Origin: Schlesneria sp.
GTDB lineage: Bacteria; Planctomycetota; Planctomycetia; Planctomycetales; Planctomycetaceae
DNA length: 13,917 nt
Reading direction: 5' to 3'
NCBI GenBank assembly: GCA_025353525.1
Contig: JANXOO010001384.1
Span: 1-13,917, forward strand
Positions 6,690 through 13,917 of this stretch are shown piece by piece. Every line of letters starts with the position of its first letter. Positions within the stretch are counted from its first letter, which is position 1. The notes beneath the pieces were generated by a model. The model ran no database searches, was not told the DNA's origin, and worked only from the letters and a program-made list of their open reading frames with translations. Made by a program: the position numbers and the translations under genes.

Positions 6690-9302
6690 TCAAGCCCGTT
6701 TAATGACCTGCAACTGCGCTTCGAGCTGGCGTGAATCGACGGTATGGGTCAGATACGTGTGCGAGATACTATCGGAAAGTCCGCGCAAATCGGAGGCGAG
6801 CAGCGAAAGAAACTTGTCCAGTTGTCGGCGATCACCCGATCCATTGACCGTACAGAACGACTCCACGTCCGCGAGTCGCAACGAGGCCTGGGCTGACAGT
6901 ACAATTTTCTGCTCTGATGTGCGGACCATATCGGATTCGTCGCGTGCGAGGCTGCCTACGTGTTCTGATAGTGCCATCAATTGAAATCCGACCGCGCGCG
7001 GATTTGATTCGTCTGCCAGAACCAGATCGAGGACCGGAGCCAATTGCAGCGTTGTCAGATATCGGTAGCGATAAGTCATCGAACTGTCCGCGATTTCCAG
7101 CATTGCTTCGAGTCGCGGCAGAACTTCGGTCTGCGCGTCGACCAGCAACCCGCGAATGACACGCAACGTTTGCAGTGCTCGTTCAATGCGACGACCGATA
7201 TCCAGAAACCGCCAGCCTGGACCGCGCGTCATACTGTCGTTGCACAGCCCGCTGAACGCCGAAAGCCACGTCAGCAATTGATCGAGCGGCACAAGGGTGC
7301 ATGCCAGATCGGCGGTTGTTCGAGGGGCGGTCGCGTTGGACGACGGAGGAAATGTCAGTTGGTTAATAATCCGCCAGCCATCGACCGAAATTCGATCACG
7401 GACGATTGACGCCGTACGATGCGTCGACTCAATTGCTTCGAACAGACCGCCACGGCGATACGGATCATGGAGAAACGACCAGACCGATTCGACCAGCGAC
7501 TGCCAGATGCTCTCCTCTGCCGTGTCGAGACCCGCTAAAGGAGATTCGCCCGGCTCGTCAATTGCCAGAACCATTTGATGCAGATCGGCCAATCGGGCCG
7601 GTTGAAGTTCGCTGGTCATTCGGGCCACAATACAGCGAACGTGTCGGACCAGGGCTTCCGTCCGCTCGATCATTCGACCGAGCCAGAACAGGTGATCAGC
7701 CGCGCGACTGGGCAAATCGTTCGAGCTGCGTCGCAATTCGAGAGCCGTCTTCTTCGGACGCAACAGCGTTATGGAATCAACCGGGCCTTCGGCAAGCACC
7801 CATACATCTTTGCTGCGTTGCCCTGCCGCCATCGACTCCGTCAGGGTCTCTGATCGGGTCGCCACGCGTGACAAGCCACCGGGCATTACCTGATAGTCGC
7901 CATCAGTTGCGACGGCAAACGCGCGCAAAGTGACATGCCACGACTGAAACCGGTCACCGTTCCAGACGGGTGAAGTCGATCCGATAACCGGTTCCTGAGC
8001 AACAAATTGCCCCGGTCGCGCTCGCATGTCAGCGATCAATTTTGCCCGATCATAGTAGGCCAGCGAAGATCCGACGTAGACGCGGACATTGTGGTGGCGA
8101 TACGCCTGCCGCACGACAAGTCGATCAAGATTTGATTCGACGTACTTTAAATTCTCGGGCGTTCCGCACCACCATGTCGGAGCGCACGGCAGTTTCAATT
8201 CTTCACCCAGCAGAAACCGGCAGGCAGCGGGCAGAAACGCCTGTAACATCGGTGCTTCGAGAAAGCCGCTGCCGATTGCATTGGCAACGACGACTCGACC
8301 ATCGCGGACAACCTGAGTCAGACCCGCAATGCCTTGTGGAGAATCCGGGCGCAGTTCCAAAGGGTCGCACCGTCCGTCCCCCATTCGACGGAAGATCACA
8401 TCGACAGACAGCAGTCCACCCAGCGTTTTCAAATAGACGCCGTCACCACGAACGGTCAGGTCTCCTCCTTCGACCAGCGTATAGCCCAGATACCTGGCGA
8501 GGTAAACATCTTCGAAATAACGCGAACTTTTTGGGCCGGGCGAAAGCAAAACGACTCGCGGATTATCGCGGTGCTGGTGCGACAAATTGGCCAACGTATT
8601 TTGCAGTGCGATAAAGAATGAGGCGAGCCGGACGACGTTCAGGCTCTGAAATTGCTCGGGCAGCGTGCGCGAGACGACTATTCGGTTTTCGACGGCGTAA
8701 CCTGCTCCTGATGGCCCTTGCGACCGGTCGCCGAGTGCAATCCAGCGACCACTGGAATCACGGGCCAATTGGGCCGCATACCAGTGCATGAAAATCCCGC
8801 CGGGCGGTTCAATCCCGACGCAAGGCAACAGGTAGCCGGGATGCTCGAAAAACGCGCTGGGGGGCAGGATGCCCGATCGCAGCAACTCCTGTCTGCCGTA
8901 GACGTCCGCGAGGATTGTATTGAGCAGCCGGGCCCGTTGCCGGATCGAATCGGCCAGCGGCAACCATTCAGAGATTGGCAACATCAAAGGGATCGGATCG
9001 AGTTCCCAGGGGCGTTCGAGATCCTTGGCGGCTCCGTAGACGTTATACGTCACGCCGTTTTCACGCAACAAATGGCGGGTCTGCTCGCTGCGACGAGTCA
9101 AACCTGCTTCGCCTTCGCTGTTCAGACTTTGCACCAACCGCGACCACGCGGGGCGGACGTCACCATCGGCCCCCTTCATTTCGTCGAAGTGTCCGGGCGA
9201 TGGAAAATATTGCGACGCGATTCCGCCGGACGGGTGAGCGCTCACCGCACCGGTACTGTCAATCATCGTATCGGAAACTCCTCGGTAAGCACCTCGGGCC
9301 AT
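6690..9302 (-). CDS. Circularly permuted type-2 ATP-grasp fused to alpha-E domain
   Basis: 870 aa. Residues about 55-515 are a circularly permuted ATP-grasp domain (COG2308 type): VVLLSPGPKSSRYFEDVYLA at 250-269, LVEGGDLTVR at 276-285, LGGLLSVDVIFRR at 294-306, NAIGSGFLEAP at 341-351, TWWCG at 376-380 and FVAQEPV at 433-439. Residues about 528-866 are an all-helical alpha-E domain (COG2307 type), beginning LPSRAADHLFWLGRMIERTEA. ATP-grasp enzymes join a carboxylate to an amine through an acyl-phosphate; this subfamily is predicted, not shown, to form peptide-like amides, and alpha-E is its usual partner. No signal peptide, so cytoplasmic. The ATG at 9302 overlaps the upstream TGA as TGATG, suggesting coupled translation. 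ATG 9266 (residue 13) has a better ribosome site, GAGGAG, 11 nt upstream, and is a real alternative. A hairpin follows the stop. Confidence 0.9.
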   Translation of the reverse strand: MARGAYRGVSDTMIDSTGAVSAHPSGGIASQYFPSPGHFDEMKGADGDVRPAWSRLVQSLNSEGEAGLTRRSEQTRHLLRENGVTYNVYGAAKDLERPWELDPIPLMLPISEWLPLADSIRQRARLLNTILADVYGRQELLRSGILPPSAFFEHPGYLLPCVGIEPPGGIFMHWYAAQLARDSSGRWIALGDRSQGPSGAGYAVENRIVVSRTLPEQFQSLNVVRLASFFIALQNTLANLSHQHRDNPRVVLLSPGPKSSRYFEDVYLARYLGYTLVEGGDLTVRGDGVYLKTLGGLLSVDVIFRRMGDGRCDPLELRPDSPQGIAGLTQVVRDGRVVVANAIGSGFLEAPMLQAFLPAACRFLLGEELKLPCAPTWWCGTPENLKYVESNLDRLVVRQAYRHHNVRVYVGSSLAYYDRAKLIADMRARPGQFVAQEPVIGSTSPVWNGDRFQSWHVTLRAFAVATDGDYQVMPGGLSRVATRSETLTESMAAGQRSKDVWVLAEGPVDSITLLRPKKTALELRRSSNDLPSRAADHLFWLGRMIERTEALVRHVRCIVARMTSELQPARLADLHQMVLAIDEPGESPLAGLDTAEESIWQSLVESVWSFLHDPYRRGGLFEAIESTHRTASIVRDRISVDGWRIINQLTFPPSSNATAPRTTADLACTLVPLDQLLTWLSAFSGLCNDSMTRGPGWRFLDIGRRIERALQTLRVIRGLLVDAQTEVLPRLEAMLEIADSSMTYRYRYLTTLQLAPVLDLVLADESNPRAVGFQLMALSEHVGSLARDESDMVRTSEQKIVLSAQASLRLADVESFCTVNGSGDRRQLDKFLSLLASDLRGLSDSISHTYLTHTVDSRQLEAQLQVIKRA
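9278..9283 (-). promoter_or_regulatory. Ribosome binding site pointing to an alternative start at 9266
   Basis: GAGGAG on the - strand lies 11 nt before ATG 9266, inside the ATP-grasp/alpha-E gene as called from 9302. The spacing is long but allowed. It competes with the coupled TGATG start, so the first 12 residues may not be translated. Confidence 0.4.
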
Positions 9303-12300
9303 CAGCCGCGTCTCATATCGAGCGTCAGGGGATAGTCGACATTCTTCTCGATCTCGGGGATTGTTAGCAGACCAGGAGTGTGACCGATCTGGAAGAATCT
9401 TGCTACGCGACGACTTTCGGCTTCGTAAGCATTGACGGGGAAAGTGCCATAGTGACGACCGCCAGGATGAGAGACGTGCCAGGAGCAGCCTCCCACAGAT
9501 CGGCGATTCCAGGTATCAAGCAGATCGAATACCAGCGGAGAATGGACGCCGATCGTCGGGTGCAAGCACGACGGCGGTTGCCATGCGCGGAATCTGACGC
9601 CAGCGACGAATTCGCCTTTGGTCCCTGTCGGATGAAGCGGAACGCGACGCCCGTTGCAAGTGACGACGAATCGGGGATCGGTCATGCCGCGAACCATGAC
9701 CTGCACACGTTCCACGGACGAATCGACATACCGGGCGGCCCCCGTCCCGCCGAACTCTTCACCGAGCACGTGCCAGGGTTCGATTGCCTGTCGCAGTTCA
9801 ATCTGTACTCCGCACCTCGATATCTCGCCAATCAACGGAAAACGGAACTCGAGATGAGGGGCAAACCAGCTCTTCTCGAAGCGATAGCCCGCCGTCAACA
9901 GTTCGTCCAGGACTTCGCCGAAATCCTGCTGAACAAAATGCGGTAACATGAATCGGTCGTGCAATGACGTTCCCCAGCGGACCAGATTCTCGCGATACGG
10001 TTTGTTCCAGAACCTGGCGATCAATGCTCGAACGAGAAGCTGTTGAGTGAGACTCATTCGCTCGTGTGGCGGCATCTCGAATCCTCGCAATTCGACCAGA
10101 CCCAGCCGACCGGTGGCGCTGTCGGGCGAGAACAACTTGTCGATGCAGAATTCGGCACGGTGCGTGTTTCCCGTCAGGTCAGTCAGCAGATGGCGAAAGA
10201 TCCGGTCGACCAGCCACGGAGGGCAGGGGCCGTCTGCGGGCATTTGCGAGCAGGCAATTTCCAGTTCGTACACGCTCTCGTGCCGGGCCTCGTCCAGACG
10301 CGGTGCCTGGCTCGTCGGACCGATAAAGAGACCGGAAAAGAGATAGGAAAGTGATGGCCTGTTGTTCCAGTACGTGACCAGACTTTGCAACAGGTCAGGC
10401 CTTCGCAGAAAAGGGCTTTGAGCAGGAGACGGGCCGCCGATCACGATGTGGTTGCCGCCACCGGTCCCGGTGTGCCGGCCGTCGAGCATGAATTTCTCGG
10501 TGCTCAGTCGTGACAGGTGTGCCTCTTCGTAAAGTGTGGTGGTGTTCCGCACCAGTTCTTTCCAGCTACGCGCGGGCTGAAGATTGACTTCAATGACACC
10601 CGGATCGGGAGTCACCTTGAAGTGATCCACCCGGTAGTCGTACGGCGGCGGATAGCCTTCGATTCGTACCGGCATCGATAATTCGTCGGCGGTGGCTTCG
10701 ATGGCCGAGACCAGTTCAAAGTATTGTTCGATTCGTTCGACCGGCGGCATGAACACGTGGATAACTCCACCTCGTGGCTCGACGCAGAGTGCAGTACGTA
10801 CGATCGGTTCGCGCAACAACGCGGATTCGTCCGCGATTTCGGTCTCGTCATGATCGTCGTGAAAGCCGTTCGAACCGCCGTTCCTGCCAGCTCGGTAGCT
10901 CTCGTGATATCGGCCTGCCCCATTGCCTTGTGCGAATGATCCGGTCGTTGCTTCACCGAACCTCGCTTCATCGGATGTCGCGACCGCCACCGGTTCGAGG
11001 TCGTTCATTGATCGTTTCACGTAATCGAGAACGCGGCCTCGCGTTTGAAAAATCGGCGTCGCCGCGATTCCAGGCGTTTCAGAGGCGGCGCTGAATCCGT
11101 TCGGATGAGTCGCATTTGCGAAAGGACCGGGCCGAGCCGCATCGGCCGTAATGCCGTTCCGTGCAACAGGCAGTTCTCCCCGCTCGGCGAACGGGTCAAG
11201 CTCGATGACTTTCGGACGATCTTCGGGAGGTAACCAGGGGAGCGTATCGAGCGGCAAACGGTAGCCCATCGGCGAATCGCCAGGGACCAGAAACATCCGG
11301 CCTTGCCGCAAATACCAGGGACCGCTGATCCAACGGGTCAACTCCGATGGCGACTCGTTTGGCATGACGGGCAGAAGGTACCCGACCACGTTCGCGAGTC
11401 CTTGTTCGTAGACGCGAGCCAAACGGGCGCGGTCTTCTTCGTTTTCGAGTCTGGAATCAAACGGGTCGACGTTCGCAGGCAGCTTTCGCGCCTTCCAAAG
11501 ATAATACCAGGTGTCTTCGTAACCTGGCACAATGTGTTCTGATCGAACCTGCAATTGCACGGCCAGCATCGCAATGAACTCGCGAGCGTCGTTATTGGTG
11601 AAACCGTAATCGCGATTGTCATCAGCGATCAGGTCCGGCCGGGTCCAGACGGGTTCGGTGTCTTTTCGCCAATAGCAACACAGCGCCCAGCGTGGCAGAG
11701 ATTCGCCCGGATACCATTTCCCCTGACCGAAGTGCAGGAGCGGACCGTTCGCAAACCGCTTTGCCAACCGGCGAAACAGCGTCTCCCCGAGCGTACGCTT
11801 GGATGCCCCCAGGGCGGCTGTATTCCATTCCGGCTCGTCGCGATGATCGATCGAAACGAATGTCGGTTCGCCACCCATCGTCAAGGTGCGAGGTCCGATC
11901 GCCAATTCGCGGTCGACATCATCGCCTAACTGCTCAATGTCGATCCATTGCTCGTCGGTATACGGTTTTGTCACGCGCGGGTCTTCGTGGACTCGCGTAA
12001 TCGTCATTTCAACGTCGAATTCCGACTCGCATTCGTCGACACCACCCGAGATCGGGGATGCAGATTGCGGATCGGGCGTCGCCGCGAGCGGAATGTGTCC
12101 TTCTCCGGCAAGTAACCCGGAAGTCGGGTCGAGTCCCACCCAGCCTGCACCTGGCAAGAACACCTCAGCCCATGCATGCAAGTCGGTGAAGTCTTTTTCG
12201 GATCCGGACGGGCCGTCGAGCGACGCAACGTCCGGCTTGAGTTGCAGCAGATATCCCGACACGAACCGGGCGGCGAGTCCGACGTTTCGTAGCAGTTGCA

Positions 12301-12862
12301 CCAGCAGCCATGCCGAATCCCGGCACGAACCGGTTTTATTGGTCAGTGTTTCTTCGCACGACTGAACACCCGGTTCAAGACGAATGACGTAGCCGACAGC
12401 TCTCTGAACATACTGATTGAAATCGACGATGCAGTCATTCGTTGTCACCGAGTGTCGCGGAGCATTGTCCACAAACGACTGCATGACAGCAGATCGGTGT
12501 CCCGTCACCAGATACGGCTGCAACTGTTCGGCCAGCGATGGTGAGTACTCGAACGGGAAATTCGCGGCCTCGGGCTCGAGAAAGAAGTCGAAAGGATTGA
12601 TGACAGTCATCTCAACGACGAGATCGACTTCCACAGAAAGTCGTTTCGTCAGATCGGGAAACACCATCCGAGCCAGAAAATTTCCGTAAGGATCCTGCTG
12701 CCAGTTCAGGAACTGCTTTTCCGGTTCGACCTTCAGCGAATAACTGACGATCGGTGTCCGGCAATGCGGAGCTGGCCGTAACCGGATCACCTGTGGCGAC
12801 AAGGTCACGAGCCGGTCATAGGAATAAGAAGTCTTGTGGTGCAACGCAACGCGAATAGTCAT
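9302..12862 (-). CDS. Transglutaminase fused to DUF2126 (putative GS-fold amidoligase)
   Basis: 1186 aa. I chose ATG 12862 because homologs known to me start with MTIRVALHHKT-like sequence; the in-frame TTG at 12886 would add only 8 residues. Residues 1-90 are the N-terminal transglutaminase-associated domain. The core at about 135-260 has Cys180 (GSCRDSAW), His229 (DLHAWAE) and Asp245 (GLDPTSG), an intact triad. Residues about 312-1180 are DUF2126 (COG4196 type), annotated in Pfam as a putative amidoligase: TMGGEPTFVS at 328-337, FGQGKWYPGE at 378-387, HTGTGGGNH at 797-805 (similar to the glutamine-synthetase-fold Gly-rich/His motif) and LRGFEMPPH at 925-933. Residues about 565-680 are a low-complexity insert rich in Gly, Ala, Asn and charged residues. 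The presence of a ligase and a hydrolase-like domain in one chain suggests making and cleaving or editing the same amide bond. Cytoplasmic. It is followed directly by the ATP-grasp/alpha-E gene and lies 115 bp after the alpha-E gene. Confidence 0.9.
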   Translation of the reverse strand: MTIRVALHHKTSYSYDRLVTLSPQVIRLRPAPHCRTPIVSYSLKVEPEKQFLNWQQDPYGNFLARMVFPDLTKRLSVEVDLVVEMTVINPFDFFLEPEAANFPFEYSPSLAEQLQPYLVTGHRSAVMQSFVDNAPRHSVTTNDCIVDFNQYVQRAVGYVIRLEPGVQSCEETLTNKTGSCRDSAWLLVQLLRNVGLAARFVSGYLLQLKPDVASLDGPSGSEKDFTDLHAWAEVFLPGAGWVGLDPTSGLLAGEGHIPLAATPDPQSASPISGGVDECESEFDVEMTITRVHEDPRVTKPYTDEQWIDIEQLGDDVDRELAIGPRTLTMGGEPTFVSIDHRDEPEWNTAALGASKRTLGETLFRRLAKRFANGPLLHFGQGKWYPGESLPRWALCCYWRKDTEPVWTRPDLIADDNRDYGFTNNDAREFIAMLAVQLQVRSEHIVPGYEDTWYYLWKARKLPANVDPFDSRLENEEDRARLARVYEQGLANVVGYLLPVMPNESPSELTRWISGPWYLRQGRMFLVPGDSPMGYRLPLDTLPWLPPEDRPKVIELDPFAERGELPVARNGITADAARPGPFANATHPNGFSAASETPGIAATPIFQTRGRVLDYVKRSMNDLEPVAVATSDEARFGEATTGSFAQGNGAGRYHESYRAGRNGGSNGFHDDHDETEIADESALLREPIVRTALCVEPRGGVIHVFMPPVERIEQYFELVSAIEATADELSMPVRIEGYPPPYDYRVDHFKVTPDPGVIEVNLQPARSWKELVRNTTTLYEEAHLSRLSTEKFMLDGRHTGTGGGNHIVIGGPSPAQSPFLRRPDLLQSLVTYWNNRPSLSYLFSGLFIGPTSQAPRLDEARHESVYELEIACSQMPADGPCPPWLVDRIFRHLLTDLTGNTHRAEFCIDKLFSPDSATGRLGLVELRGFEMPPHERMSLTQQLLVRALIARFWNKPYRENLVRWGTSLHDRFMLPHFVQQDFGEVLDELLTAGYRFEKSWFAPHLEFRFPLIGEISRCGVQIELRQAIEPWHVLGEEFGGTGAARYVDSSVERVQVMVRGMTDPRFVVTCNGRRVPLHPTGTKGEFVAGVRFRAWQPPSCLHPTIGVHSPLVFDLLDTWNRRSVGGCSWHVSHPGGRHYGTFPVNAYEAESRRVARFFQIGHTPGLLTIPEIEKNVDYPLTLDMRRG

Positions 12863-12958
12863 GCTCGTGTTCTCATCAAATTTCAAACATCAATGTCCCG
12901 TGGCCGCAAGAATCACCCTCGCAACCACAGTACGAAATCACCTGCCACCCGCCACCGT

Positions 12959-12990
12959 CTTACCCGTCACCCTCGCCTTACCCGTCACCC
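12959..12990. repeat. Two 14-bp direct repeats with 18-bp period at the end of the alpha-E gene
   Basis: CTTACCCGTCACCC occurs at 12959-12972 and again at 12977-12990. The alpha-E stop codon (TAA on the - strand, 12978-12980) lies within the second copy, and the first copy follows the stop. Related CACCC-rich sequence continues to the left (about 12940-12958), and two GCGTTT-like units lie to the right (about 12998-13012). The tail may have been extended by repeat growth. Confidence 0.7.
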
Positions 12991-13917
12991 GTCCTCTGCG
13001 TTTGCGTTTGCGATTGCCAGCCACCTGTTGGCTGAGGCCGATTATGTCCGGAGCCCGTGATCGGTTCCTTGTTCGGTTCGGCCACCGGCTGGACGGCAAA
13101 GAACGTTTCCGAAATCGCCTGTCCGACCCCGTTCAGTTTTTCCTGAAACTGATCGATGAACTCATGTAGTCCCGTCGCGAAGATTTCATCGATGTTTGTA
13201 TAATCGAGTTCTGCACGAAGACGCCCTAGTCGTTGTTCAGCGCGATTATCGAAATTTCCGTGAGTCCCACCGGTAATCTTTAACAGCGACTGCTCGGCAC
13301 GTCCGACGCAAAACCGAACGGCCCGCGGGAACTCGCGATCGAGCAGCAGGAATTTGGCAACTTGCTGCGGCGTCAATCGTCCGTGCGCTTTGCGATACAT
13401 TTCGAGGGCACTGGCTGACTTGAGAAGCGCGGCCCACTGGTTGGTGTCGAGCTGCGTTCCAATATCCGAAACCTGTGGCAACAGCAGGTAGTATTTCACG
13501 TCGAAAATTCGCGATGTCTTGTCGGCCCGTTCGAGCATTTGACCCATTCGGTAGAAGTGCCACGCTTCGTTACGCGAGAGCGTTGATTGAACGGAACCGT
13601 CGAGCGTATAGGCTGACAACTTGATCTGAGCAAAAAAATCGAACGGTGAACCAAGGACTTGCGGCTGTGACGCGGTTTTGACAAAAAGGTATGACTTGTT
13701 GAGTTCTTCCCACATTGTCGAACTGACCATGTCGCGAACTGTTCGTGCGTTTTCCCGTGCGGTCTGCAAGCAGCACAGGATCGAATTCGGGTTTTCGGCG
13801 TCGAACGTCAGAAACTGAATGACATTTTGCTGGGTTCCATCGGGATATCGTTCCGTGAATTCTTTGTGATCCCCCGTCGTATAGATCAACGGATCCCAAT
13901 ATCGATCCATCTCGGGC
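12978..13917 (-). CDS. Stand-alone alpha-E domain protein, 5' partial
   Basis: The frame is open through the right edge. The first visible ATG (13910) is preceded in frame by codons for Pro-Glu, and the residues after it, MDRYWDPLIYTTGDHKEF, match the part of alpha-E proteins some 40 residues inside, so the start lies outside the window. Visible family motifs, numbered from that Met: SILCCLQTARENARTVRD at 43-60 and NEAWHFYRMGQMLERADK at 114-131, with FDVKYYLLL after it, then helices to about 273. Residues 274-310 (Gln, Thr, Gly and Pro-rich, ending QTQTQRTGDG) are outside the domain and run into the short direct repeat. Alpha-E domains (COG2307 type) are all-helical, without known activity, and nearly always accompany circularly permuted ATP-grasp proteins, so a separate ATP-grasp gene is expected just beyond the edge. 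Same strand as the next gene, 115 bp apart. Confidence 0.9.
   Translation of the reverse strand, partial: PEMDRYWDPLIYTTGDHKEFTERYPDGTQQNVIQFLTFDAENPNSILCCLQTARENARTVRDMVSSTMWEELNKSYLFVKTASQPQVLGSPFDFFAQIKLSAYTLDGSVQSTLSRNEAWHFYRMGQMLERADKTSRIFDVKYYLLLPQVSDIGTQLDTNQWAALLKSASALEMYRKAHGRLTPQQVAKFLLLDREFPRAVRFCVGRAEQSLLKITGGTHGNFDNRAEQRLGRLRAELDYTNIDEIFATGLHEFIDQFQEKLNGVGQAISETFFAVQPVAEPNKEPITGSGHNRPQPTGGWQSQTQTQRTGDG

Noticed and set aside
8718..9335. 205-codon + strand frame, and the 190-codon frame at 8042-8614
   Set aside because: Both are antisense to the ATP-grasp/alpha-E gene, which has clear family motifs throughout; long opposite-strand frames are common in GC-rich coding DNA.

Overview
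The window looks like a piece of a Planctomycetes chromosome. This is inferred from the gene families present (DUF6941-type small protein, Tat-exported N,N-dimethylformamidase-like protein, kinase/UDPGP fusion), the moderately GC-rich composition and the relaxed gene spacing. No marker gene is present to prove it. No rRNA, tRNA, CRISPR array, integrase or insertion sequence was seen.

Layout: one large gene lies on the + strand at the left (3-2993, cut by the left edge). It encodes a fusion of a GHMP-family (fucokinase-like) sugar kinase and a UDPGP-type nucleotidyltransferase. Everything else lies on the - strand and is read from right to left. In transcription order these are: a stand-alone alpha-E protein cut by the right edge (12978-13917); a transglutaminase-DUF2126 fusion (9302-12862); a circularly permuted ATP-grasp-alpha-E fusion, overlapping the previous gene by one base (6690-9302); a small transglutaminase-like protein (5607-6491); a DUF6941-type protein with a Gly/Asn-rich insert (4689-5255); and a Tat-exported dimethylformamidase-beta-like protein (2979-4523). 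The last one runs tail to tail into the + strand gene and overlaps it by 15 bp.

The central theme (5607-13917) is the amidoligase/transglutaminase/alpha-E cluster. Two ligase-type folds (GS-like DUF2126 and circularly permuted ATP-grasp), two transglutaminase-type Cys-His-Asp domains and two alpha-E domains sit together on one strand. Comparative genomics has linked these families and predicted that they make and cleave amide/isopeptide bonds, for example in peptide tagging or synthesis of a small peptide-like product. The substrate is unknown.

Non-coding stretches: 5256-5606 (351 bp) has no convincing gene but holds a 34-nt REP-like palindrome. The gap 6492-6689 holds a hairpin with T-rich flanks, probably a terminator. 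The gap 4524-4688 holds a hairpin followed by TTTTT that faces the + strand. The gap at 12863-12977 holds most of an 18-bp-period direct repeat that spans the end of the alpha-E gene. I saw no clear sigma-70 type promoter in any of these gaps.
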